Source: Tetramitus jugosus (taxonomy: Eukaryota; Heterolobosea; Eutetramitea; Acrasida; Vahlkampfiidae). Taken from it: a DNA stretch of 64,000 bases. Where the stretch lies: assembly GCA_937625935.1 (NCBI GenBank), contig OW569345.1:372001-436000 (forward strand). Direction: 5' to 3'. A program made the translations under genes and the position numbers. Under the pieces are notes generated by a model that saw only the letters and a list, made by a program, of their open reading frames with translations, searched no databases and had not been told where the DNA came from. Position 1 is the stretch's first letter. The number at the start of each line of letters is the position of its first letter. Below, one piece after another: positions 32,714 to 43,200 of this stretch.

Positions 32714-33538
32714 TTACAAAGACTTTCCGTAGGTCTTCTTGGAAGCATTCTTCAAGTATTCAGTGTGTTCCTCGAATGGAGACTTGACGAATTGAGTTGG
32801 AGCCCACAAATCAGGAGTCAAGAAGCCATAAGTTTGAGAGATAGCATCAAAGGTAGCCTTGACGAAGTTACCAAGGGTCTTGGTGTGACCAATGGAGCTG
32901 GTAAAGACATCTTGATAACCAGCCAAAGACAACAACTTCTTTGGAACAGGAGCAGCAACAATACCAGAACCTCTTGGAGCAGGGGTCAATCTGACAGAGA
33001 CGGAACCACACTTTCCGGTAACCTTTGCAGGGACGGTGTGAGGCTCACCAATCTTGTTACCCCAGTATCCTCTTCTGACAGGGATGATGGACAACTTAGC
33101 CATAGCCAAAGCACCCTTGATAGCGTTAGCAACTTCAGATGCACACTTGACACCAAGACCGCAGTGACCGTTGGAGTCACCAATGACAACGAAGGCCTTG
33201 AATCTGGTTCTTTGACCAGCAGTGGTTTGCTTTTGAACAGGGGAGATTTTGATGACCTCATCCTTCAAGTTACCCTTCAAGAAATAGTCAATGATTGGTG
33301 CCTCCTTAACTGGCATGGAGTGCAAGTAGATCTCTTCCAAGGACTTGATCTTCTTGTCCTTGACCAATCTACCGAGTTTGGTGACTGGAACCCAGTCGCC
33401 GCTACCAGCACCGTCTCTCTTTGGGCCTCCTCTTCTTGGGGCACCACCTCTTCTTCTGTCTCCACCCTCTCTTCTTTCACCACCTTCTCTTCTTCCGAAA
33501 CCTCTGTTTTCTCTTCTTTCTTGTTGTTGCTCAGACAT
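32714..33538 (-). CDS. Cytosolic ribosomal protein uS5 (RPS2)
   Basis: Single exon, 274 residues. The RG/RR-rich N-terminal tail ([17 protein letters not shown]) is typical of eukaryotic RPS2 and is an arginine-methylation target in other species. The S5 N-terminal domain follows ([28 protein letters not shown]) and then the S5 C-terminal domain ([22 protein letters not shown]). The protein sits at the mRNA entry of the 40S subunit. Codon use is more GC-rich at third positions than in neighbours, as expected for a highly expressed gene. Confidence 0.96.
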   Translation of the reverse strand: MSEQQQERRENRGFGRREGGERREGGDRRRGGAPRRGGPKRDGAGSGDWVPVTKLGRLVKDKKIKSLEEIYLHSMPVKEAPIIDYFLKGNLKDEVIKISPVQKQTTAGQRTRFKAFVVIGDSNGHCGLGVKCASEVANAIKGALAMAKLSIIPVRRGYWGNKIGEPHTVPAKVTGKCGSVSVRLTPAPRGSGIVAAPVPKKLLSLAGYQDVFTSSIGHTKTLGNFVKATFDAISQTYGFLTPDLWAPTQFVKSPFEEHTEYLKNASKKTYGKSL

Positions 33539-34122
33539 TATGACTTGTGAACTGTTTATGTTTTTGACGAGTTTTTGTTATTTTTTTTTCTAATTTTTCG
33601 ATTTTGAGCAAGTTGACTTCAACGAAGGTTGGGTAGTTTCACCGACAATATTGAAGGATCATCTTTTGTGTTCAGAGCATGAAAACAAGCACTTGAAGCT
33701 TGGAACAAAGAAGAAGAGGTTTTCTCCCTCTTTATCCCAATACACTTTGCTCGCAAACCGTGAACTGATAAACAGTTGGTCCAGGAACTTGTCAATTCAC
33801 TCACGCCACCTCACCAAGAACATAGATACCAGAAGGATGATCTCAAGGTGCAATCACTTCTTTTCACGAGGTTAGTTGGTTTTTGTTCCAGCTCATTACG
33901 TTGCGAACATACCAAGAAACCAATTTTGTAAATGTACGCGTCAGCTTTCATCACGTCGGCGTTCGACTCATGACACCAATCCTTATTTCGCATGGAAAAA
34001 ACAAGAAACCACTCTCGAACAAACCAAAACAACAAATTTTCTCTGTAAGGATAGCAAAAGAAGTGAACTCCATTGCTCTTCAAACACAATACCTCCAATT
34101 CATAAATAATATTAATTGAAAC
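33539..34122. other. Divergent intergenic region RPS2 / Ras GTPase
   Basis: A 584 bp space between outward-read genes. It contains T-rich sequence next to RPS2 and short unconserved ORFs on both strands (longest 95 codons, minus strand 33811-34098) with no recognisable product. No tRNA cloverleaf was evident by eye. Confidence 0.35.
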
Positions 34123-35277
34123 ATGCCTGCAGTGAAAAACTCAAAGTCAAAAACCGCAAAGAAGGACAAAGTCGAAGAAGCCAAGTTGGTTGTTTTTGGA
34201 ACGGGTATGCATGAAATGAACACTAATAATAATAATCATTTGTACAAGGAGCAAGCTGTACAGCAGTTTCGTGCACACCTCGCACACCACGCACACACAA
34301 CAACAACAACGTTCATCATCACAACGACAACACAAACGCAAGGACAAGGAGTAATAGTAGCAATAACACACCATCATTTGTTTGGTCACAAGTTGGCTGC
34401 TGAGTCGTAGGTGCAATCCAGAGTGTGCGTTGAGGAATGGTGCCAAGAACATTTTGTCAATCGTACTAGAAGAGTACGACTCGTCAAATGTATAGTATTC
34501 GCAGTCAATGATTCACTGTTGTTGTTATGTGAGTGTGTCGTGCATGTGTACGTGGTGCATGGCTGTGTGTGTGTGTGTGTGCATGTGACTGCTGTGGTGT
34601 ACATCTTGTTTTTCTGTGCTTGTGCTTGTGTTTGTGTGTTTGTGTGTGTATATATATATTTTTGATCACAAAGCACTCACACTTTGTTTCTTCTACCATC
34701 TGCATCTACTTCATCCAATCGTCAATCACTCATCGATACAGGTGGTGTTGGTAAGTCAGCACTCATTGTACAATTGATACAGTCACAATTCGTGGAGCAA
34801 TATGATCCTACATTGGAAGACTCATACAGAAAGGACACCAACCTCGATGGCAAGGACATTATTATGGACATTTTGGACACAGCAGGACAAGAGGAATTCC
34901 ACAGCTTGAGAGACCAGTACATTCGTCAAGGCGAGGGCTATCTCATCATCTACAGTATCAACAACAGAAACAGTTTTGAGGAAGTAGAGTCGTTTTTGGA
35001 TCAAATTCTGAGTGCAAAGGAAGTCACAGAGGACATGATTGGTGAGGCAGCACAGGAAGTTGCTGCTGTTCTCGTTGGTAACAAGTGTGATCTTGTCGAT
35101 CAGCGTAAAGTCACTAGAGAAGAGGGAGAAGCATTGGCAAAGAAGTATGGTGGTATTTCGTTCTACGAGTCGAGTGCCAAGACACGTCTCAACGTTGAAG
35201 AAGCGTTCCACGACTGTGCACGTCAAGTGTTCCAAAAGGTGAAGAAGGGCAACAAGAAAAAGTGCAAGGTTATGTAA
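34123..35277 (+). CDS. Ras-family small GTPase with CaaX box, two exons
   Basis: Exons 34123-34204 and 34742-35277 give 205 residues. G-motifs are complete: GTGGVGKS (P-loop, residues 26-33), YDPTLEDSYRK (effector loop nearly identical to Ras), DTAGQEEF with the catalytic Gln, NKCD and ESSAK. The C-terminus GNKKKCKVM is a polybasic CaaX box; a final Met favours farnesylation. A 16-residue Lys-rich N-terminal extension precedes the core. It is a Ras/Rap-type signalling switch at a membrane. The 537 nt intron splits the codon for Gly28, equivalent to Ras Gly12, and is far longer than other introns here. Confidence 0.92.
34205..34741 (+). other. Long repeat-rich intron of the Ras gene
   Basis: GTATGC donor and ATACAG acceptor. 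The 537 nt contain ACA/AAT triplets at the 5' side, then GT-dinucleotide tracts (34564-34581 and about 34621-34661, the latter running into TA repeats). Other introns here are 66-195 nt. No coding signal with homology was seen inside. Confidence 0.8.
34564..34661. repeat. GT/TA dinucleotide tracts in Ras intron
   Basis: Perfect and near-perfect GT repeats, the second ending in TATATATAT. Alternating purine-pyrimidine sequence. Confidence 0.85.
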
Positions 35278-35530
35278 ATCAACTCCCTACTACAACTGCG
35301 ACAACTATTACTATTACTACTAGCGACGTCGGATCCCAATGCTCTGACCATTCCAAACAAACTGTAAAAAACACAAACATTTTTTGTCCCTGTGATTCGC
35401 GCCATTTTCTCCCGCTGTGGTCTGCTGTTGCGCCTTGATTCGAATGGAAGAATTTTTGGTTGCATAACAAACAACAAATCGATTCTCAATCTCCCAACCC
35501 TCTAGTTTGCTCTCTCTATCTATAAAGACA

Positions 35531-37102
35531 ATGTACAGACAAATCATTAACAAACAGCAGTCTCGTAAAGCTCTTGCTTCTGCTCATCATTCCAAGAATG
35601 TTTTGCTGTTGTGTCATCAGAGATTCAACAACATGGCAACCAGCCAGCGCAGCTACACTCACGATAATTTTTATTATGATGAGAGCAGATATTCTTCTGA
35701 TACAACTGCCGAAACAACATTGACAGCGCCATCTACGAGTACACCGATTATGAATGCAGCATCTTCTTCAAGTAGCTCCACAGATGACTCGTCTTCAATT
35801 GCATCACCATCTTCATCATTATCATCTTCAGCCAGCAGCACTCTCTCTCGAGACAAGCATGAACATCAAGTGCGAGAAGTGACTTCACTAGAAGAGTACA
35901 AGTCAGCTGTCAATCACATTTATAAGGAAAAGTGCAAGGTGTCAGTGTTGGGCATTGGTGGTGCAGGTTGTAATGCCGTAGATGGAATGTTCAAGTCCTC
36001 AAGAAATGTGCAAGGTATTCACTTGTTTGCTGTCAATACGGATGCACAGGCACTGAAGAAGACTCTGTGCAATTCTAGGATACAGATTGGTGTTGAGACA
36101 ACAAGGGGACTCGGTGCTGGTTCCGTTCCACAAATCGGTAGAAAATCGGCTGAAGAAAATTTGAAAACTGTGATGGACCATGTAAAAGATTCACAAATGC
36201 TGTTTCTGGCTGCGGGAATGGGTGGCGGCACAGGTACGGGTGCCGCTCCTATCATTGGTTCCGAGGCTCGCAAAATGGGCATCTTGACGGTGGGTGTAAT
36301 TACTACGCCGTTTGCATTCGAAGGAACAAGAAGACAAAAGATTGCTGGTGAGGGGTTGAGAGAACTTGAGAAGGCTGTTGATACTCTAATCGTTGTTCCA
36401 AATGAGAATATTTTAAATATTTCAACAAAGGCTACAACTGTCAATGAAGCATTTAAGGTTGCTGATGATGTTTTGGTAGAAGGTGTCAAGAGCATTACAG
36501 ACTTGATTTTGGAGCCAGGTTTGATTAATTTGGACTTCGCAGATGTAAGGGCAATTATGAAGGATGGTGGTGTTGCTTTCATGGGGACTGGATATGGTTT
36601 CCGTGACTCTTCTTCGAGCATTTCCAGAGATATGCTGCTGACACAAGCAGTATTGAATCAAGTTGGAAACAGATCTGATGCCATGACATCAATATCGAGA
36701 GGTAGAGCTGCTGTTTCTGCCGCCTTGCAAAATCCACTTTTGGATGTCAAGAGTATTTCTCAGGCTCGCAATGTTCTATTGAGCATTGCTGGTGGCCCAG
36801 ATCTCACACTGCACGAAGTACAGGATATTTCCAACATGATCAAGGGTCATGTGCACGAGGATGCAAACATTATCATCGGAGCAAGTAATGACCAAGAGGT
36901 ACCAGAAGGAGCGATCAAAGTGAGTGTCATCGTCACAGGCATACCTAAAGATTTTGTCGTAGAAAAAGCTGAGACACAACAGACCATCCAGCCAGATATT
37001 GTCATTACGCCTGCAACCAATAGAAGTGATGAGAGTAACCATGTGAAGCAAAGTGAAAAGGAAGTTGGATTCCTGCGACGTCTCTTCCGTAATCATTGGT
37101 AG
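35531..37102 (+). CDS. Mitochondrial FtsZ (bacterial-type division GTPase)
   Basis: Single exon, 523 residues from the ATG at 35531, opening with MYRQIINKQQSRKALASAHH, a basic presequence, then a Ser/Thr-rich stretch to about residue 120. The FtsZ core begins KVSVLGIGGAGCNAVDGM and has the tubulin signature GGGTGTGAAP (residues 231-240), the synergy (T7) segment NLDFADVRAIM and the beta-rich C-terminal domain. The last residues (EVGFLRRLFRNHW) resemble the bacterial FtsZ C-terminal peptide that binds membrane anchors. It should form the inner Z-ring of mitochondrial fission, a trait kept in several protists but lost in animals and fungi. Confidence 0.94.
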   Translation: MYRQIINKQQSRKALASAHHSKNVLLLCHQRFNNMATSQRSYTHDNFYYDESRYSSDTTAETTLTAPSTSTPIMNAASSSSSSTDDSSSIASPSSSLSSSASSTLSRDKHEHQVREVTSLEEYKSAVNHIYKEKCKVSVLGIGGAGCNAVDGMFKSSRNVQGIHLFAVNTDAQALKKTLCNSRIQIGVETTRGLGAGSVPQIGRKSAEENLKTVMDHVKDSQMLFLAAGMGGGTGTGAAPIIGSEARKMGILTVGVITTPFAFEGTRRQKIAGEGLRELEKAVDTLIVVPNENILNISTKATTVNEAFKVADDVLVEGVKSITDLILEPGLINLDFADVRAIMKDGGVAFMGTGYGFRDSSSSISRDMLLTQAVLNQVGNRSDAMTSISRGRAAVSAALQNPLLDVKSISQARNVLLSIAGGPDLTLHEVQDISNMIKGHVHEDANIIIGASNDQEVPEGAIKVSVIVTGIPKDFVVEKAETQQTIQPDIVITPATNRSDESNHVKQSEKEVGFLRRLFRNHW

Positions 37103-37217
37103 GAGATTCAAGCAATAAACTTTTCGCGGCAATGATATTTCTACGATGAAACCGGTGTTTTGAGGAACAAACGAGCACAATTGATTAGTTGAAACTCGGA
37201 CGGAATAACTAGGTGTG

Positions 37218-40200
37218 ATGAGCGTTGCATCTCTAAAGAGCCATAGCATAGGAGGAACAAAGCCCTTGTTCTCTCCCAATGTAGATATCATCGAGTTCTC
37301 GGATTATGAACCTTTTGAAAAGTATAGGCAGACAATCACTTTTCGAAACAATGATACTGTAAGTATATGTCAAATTCTTGTTGAATTCATCAAATTAATT
37401 ACTCTAACTTTTTGTACAATAGGTTGCTGGTTGCATGAAGCTATTATCTTCTACTTCTCGTTTCTTCCAAGTGATTCCGACAAGAAAAGATATAAGTAGC
37501 AAAGTAGCCCCAGGTATGTTTTCGTTTACAGCTTTTGATGAGCTTTATTGATATCAACATTGTTATTAGGATTGTCCCTCTCGTATGATGTGATTTTTTC
37601 GCCTGAGGAGGCTGTTGATTACTCAAGTCAACTTACAGTGCAAACTGAGAGAGAAGAGTACACTGTACTGATCAGAGCTATTGGGTATAGAGGTATGATA
37701 TCGCTTGTTTCCTTGAGAAATTGAGATTGTTTGCTAATTTTCGACTTAATACCCAGCAAAAATGGATTTACCCCTTCGCGTAATATTTGCGGATGCACCA
37801 GTTAGACATGAATCTATCCAAGATATATATGTGAGGAACATTGGGAGGTGTTCGGCTTCATTTGTTGTGAACACACAGCATCCATTCTCCATTACACCGA
37901 GTGAGGTTTCCAATTTGGCAGTTGGGGATGGATGCCATTTTTCAGTTTCATTCCATCCTGACAAAGTAGGAGACCATTCATCACAAATTCAAATACTTTA
38001 TACAAATGGAGATGTACAAACCTCTATTATCGAGGCATCAGCACGTAACATCAATGTCAAATTAGAGACATCCACCGTTAAGCTTTCAGATACATTTATA
38101 AGTGAACTATCTCAGACGTCCTTCAAAATTATAAATAAGAGCGATGTTAAGGTTAGTTACAGTTGGAAATTATTCGCATCACCTGAAGACGAAACAAAAC
38201 ATAAGTCACGGAGGATTACTCAGCTACCACATGAGATTGAGGAGGATTCAAAAACACACCGACAGGTGAAGAGAGAAATTGAGGCAGACGATCTACAATA
38301 TTCAAACAAAAATTTTACGATATCTCCTTTGTTGGGTGAAATATGGCCAGGCATGGAAGAGTTTATTACTATACAATTTCATCCCAAAATCGAAGCATAT
38401 TTTGAGAATATAGCCTTCTGCGAAGTGAATGGTCGTGAGAGCAGACTCCCTCTAACAATAATCGGAGAGGGAAAGGGTCCTGATGCTTTCTTTTCATTCA
38501 ATGACTTGAATATTGGAGAAATATTTATCAATTCTCCACATGAGTATGAGGTAAGGAATCTATTTCCTTTTTTATTTTCTTTCATACCTTGACTTCGAAG
38601 TTAACACTCAACAATGAAGATTCAACTCGATAATAGAGGAACAATAGAAGCTGCCTTTTCTCTTATTCCACCCACAACTATTTTTGGAAACAAAATCAAG
38701 TTTTCCCCTAGTGAAGGAGTGCTGGCTCCTTGTTCTTCACAAACAATCAAATTGGCTTTAAACTGTGACATTATTGGGGAATTCACCGAGTTTTTTAGGT
38801 GGAAGGTCGAGGGAAAAGTGGATGAGTTAACTCTATGTGTGATGGGCCAGACGATTGGCCCTCAATTTCATTTTAATGTTGAAAGTATTGACTTTGGAAC
38901 AGTTTCATTTAATTTTTTAAATGTTGCTTTTGTGGAGTTATCTAATACATGTGAGATACCCATGAACTATCGCTTGAGAATACCAGAGGATGGATCATTG
39001 CTTCATCGAGAGTTTGATATTATACCCGCGACTGGTACTCTCCTTCCTGATTCAACGAAAAAGATTAGGATTGAGTTCTTGTCCAATACTTGTAAGAGAT
39101 ATAATTCTCAATTAGTAGTGGACATCATTGATGTGGGTGAAAATCTCTTGTCAATTCCTATCAGGGCAAATTGTATTGTACCCGACGTGATATTGTCATC
39201 AACCAAGATCAATTTTGGAGACTGTTTCATTGACTACACCTACTCTCAAGCATTGGACCTCGGAAATACATCTAATCAGCCAGCGAAATACGAGGTGATT
39301 TTACCACAGGATGATCACAAGGCAATATTCACAGTAGATGAAATTCGAGGAGTGGTCTCTTGTAATAGCACTCACAAAATCAAAGTCTCTATTTGCATGA
39401 GGGAGGTTGGAACATTGTATATGCCCCTCTATGTTAAAATAATAGGTAGCAATCGACCTCCATATGAAGTTAGCATATCTGCTTGTGCGATCGGGCCCAT
39501 AGTCGATTTTGACACACGAGTCATTGATTGGGGTAAGGTGAAAGTCTTGGAATCACACGAGAAACAGTTCAAAATTATCAACAAATCTCCGATCGCTGCT
39601 TCATTTTCTCTTTACTTTTCGAAAGAGAGTGAGTCCAATCTATTTAGTTGTGATATACGAAGTGGACAAGTAGCACCTGGGTCAGAGTGTTCGGTTGTGG
39701 TGAGAGTTTCACCAGATGAGAATATGAGATTTACTGAGGATTTAATTGTTGATATTGACGGTGGAGAGAAAACAGAAATTCAATTACAAGCATATGGTGT
39801 TGGTTCATCGATACGTTCATCAATACCTCTAGATATAATTGACATAGGAAATGTGTTCACGAGCATTCCAGTATCAAAATCATTTACAATGGTGAATTCT
39901 GGGCGTAAAACCCAAGCTCTACAATGGCTTCAAATGAGGAGATCGAGAAGTGATGGTCCAGATGTAGTTTTTAAAATATTACCGGAGAGAATTGCGATTC
40001 AACCAAAATCGAGTCAAGAGTTTACAGTACATGGATGTACTTCAAGGGAGGGATTGATTATCGAAAATTTTATATGTAGAACCACAGGGAAGACTCAAAA
40101 GCAAATATATACGACAAAGATTCAAGGAACTTTTATAGTTCCATTGACCAAATTTTCAACAAACAGACTTTCGTTTGAATACACGCATGGAGAAAAGAGT

Positions 40201-43200
40201 ATTCCCCAAGTGCAGACTCAATCTCTTATCATAGCTAATATAACTGCTCTTCCCTTGTCTATTTTACTGAAGGTATCAAGCCCTTTTTCACTTGAATCCC
40301 CAGAGTGTGTTATCCCCGTGGGTTCATCAAAGGAAGTAGTAATACACTTTGATCCAGACTTCAAGCATGATAAAACATCAGCGAATATCAAGCAAAAATT
40401 GACTGTGGCTTATAAGGACCACCCGCAACGAGATTTCATTGATTTACACGCAATGATTAGCTTTCCCAATATTGAAATTCAATCGACAATTGTTGATTTT
40501 GGTACAACTATGGCTGGCGTTGAAAAGAAAAAGCAAATTATTGTGGCAAACACAGGAACAACGGATGCCTATTTTGACTGGAGTGTATATTTGATGGAAG
40601 AGGATAAGACAAAAGAATATATCTTAAATGTTTTCGATGTTATGCCTATAAAAGGGATGATAAAAGCGGGAGAAAAGTCAGTGGTAGAATTGTTGTTTAA
40701 CAGTAAAGCAGAAGGTGCGTTCAGTTGTAGTGCTATATGCCAAGTTCGAGGGGGGCCGAAGTATGTAATACAATTGAGAGGAGAAACATCTGAGATTGTG
40801 TTTACTGCTGACCCAACTGAGATAGACTTTGGGCTTGTGCCGTTTTTTGCCCAAGAGCAACGCGAGATTCAAATAAGTAACATGGGAAAAGTTGTGTTCC
40901 TTTACGAGTTCGACACGACGAGTTTAAAGGTACCAAATCGGATTGAGCTGATTCCCAACTCGGGAAAGGTAAAACCAGGAGAAAAGCAAAGAATAATGAT
41001 CAAGTTCTCACCAGGAACTCCAGAAGAGATTAGAGAGACATGTACACTTTTTATTGGCCAATGTGAACCTGTTCAAATCACAATTAGTGCTATTGCGGTT
41101 CAACAATCTGTGCAGCTGAGCCTAATTCAAGAAGAGAATAATATTCCTGAAGAAGTATATCAAGAGGCACGATCTCTAGTGAGCCAAAATCAGTCATTGA
41201 ATACACGAGCGATTCAGAAAATGTACCCGAGCCACAAATCCAAACACTTTCCTTCGGTCGATAATGAAATCATGCTCGAGGTTGATCGATTGATGCTCAA
41301 GAATTATCTTCAGAAATATCCAATCGTGTATCGCGGGAAGAGCAGGGGTGGAGCACCAGTGGGAACTGCATCTAGTGATACTCCGTCTTCTCGTGGATCC
41401 ACAATGAGTAGGCCAATCACAAGGATGATCGATGCACAATATGTGATGCATAAGTATTTGTGTGATTTTGGGAATGTGGTCAAGGGCACCACAAGAAAAA
41501 AAACTTTTAGGATTAGCAACCTTGGGGTACTTCCAGTATCGTTCAGATTTGATAAGAAAGAATTCGCGAAGAATGGCATACTAATTGAACCGAGTGAAGT
41601 GAAGAGATTACCTGGTTATCCAAATACAGAATCTCAAACAGTCGAGCTTCATCTCCAAACAAAGCACAAGAGAGTTGTTGTGGGAGAGTATTCAACAGTT
41701 TTATTGATGGAAGTGATCAATGGATATTTAATAGAACTGTGCGTTAAAGCTAACATCATCATACCTGATATCGAAGTATCTGCGACTGATATCGACTTTG
41801 GAAATACATATGTCGGTTTTGCTCAAACATATACATTGCAATTACACAACCAGAAAGAGATTGCTTGTGATTGGATATTGGATTACTCACAGCGATCTCA
41901 ACTGGCAGGAATACCGAAATCAGGGAAGGAGATCCAAATTGAAGAGCGAGTATTTATCTGCAGCAAAGAGAAAGGCACTCTCCTTGCTGGGGAAAGAATG
42001 AACATCGAGATCTCTTTTTTGCCTAATTCACAAAAGAAATATTTGGACTGGATCGTTCTTCGGTGTTCTAGCAATCCCAAGACAAAGAAGATATCATGCA
42101 GTGGAATAGGAAAAGAAATCGATGTTCAGCTCAGTACTTTTGATCTCTATTTGGGTCCATCTCTTCCATATGGAGCTTTTGAAGCCCCCATAACAGTTAC
42201 GAACAATTGCGATTATGCCATGGATTTCATTTCTATTGACTTTGATCAGAAGAATATTCTCGAAAGTGAGCGGTTATTATCATGTACAAATCTAAATGGA
42301 TATATTTTGGTTAATCCTAGAGTTCCTGGAGATGATTTACCTGAGGACTTTTATCAAATTCAAGGACAAACAGCCTTAGATCATCAGGAAGCCTTTAATG
42401 ATGTAACAAATGCAGCATCTATTGACAAAAAGATTTTATTTTTGTACGGACCACCAATGTCTGGTGTCAGTTCATTATCAAGATATCTATCATCATCATT
42501 GCATATACCTTTAATATCGCTCGATGAGATAATGGATCATGTTGAAAATGATGGTATGATAAGTGAGAATATTGAGTCTGTTGAGGAGAACACTACATTT
42601 GATATCAACAACAAGATTGAAACTGTACTCAACAGATTAAGAATGAGAATATCTCATGATGATTGTCGAAAAGGGTTTATCTTTGACGGCTTAGGAATAT
42701 CCTGCTTGTTAACCGATTATCAAAAAACTCAAATCATTCTTCGTGCATGTCACCCCTCTAGTGTTACAACATTGGTGCTCTCTGTTACTGAGTCTCAAAT
42801 TAAGCTCAGAACAATTAATATTTCTGAATTAGAGGTGATAAATGCTTTGCAAGAATCTGTGGTTGATGAGATGACAGATGATGAGTTTGATATGCTTGAT
42901 AATGATAGGAAGCAAGATATCGAAAAGAAATTGCGGGAGCATCGATTAAGAAGAGAGCAACTAGATAATCTTAAACATGAAAAACAACTGAGAATGGAGT
43001 TGGACAAGAACGATTCCATGGATGTTGTTTCATTCATCCACACAAAGATAGAAGATGACAAAATCATTCGATTACAACAAGAGGAGGCGAGGAAGAAGCG
43101 AAAAAAGAAACAAGTCAAGAATGCGCCTCCAACGCCCGAGATAGAAGTACCCCCGACTTTTGAAGAGTTAAACATCATAGCAGATACTGATGACCATATT

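Noticed and set aside
32765-33550. 261-codon open frame opposite ribosomal protein uS5
   Set aside because: Exact antisense of a highly conserved gene with biased codon use; long antisense frames are common in such genes.
33539-34122. Possible tRNA or small RNA gene in the RPS2/Ras gap
   Set aside because: No cloverleaf, A-box/B-box pair or snoRNA boxes could be identified by eye.
34411-34665. Val/Cys-rich ORF inside the Ras intron
   Set aside because: Its sequence is a translation of GT repeats; no protein family features.
36019-36621. 200-codon minus-strand frame opposite FtsZ
   Set aside because: Shadow of the FtsZ core; no independent signature.
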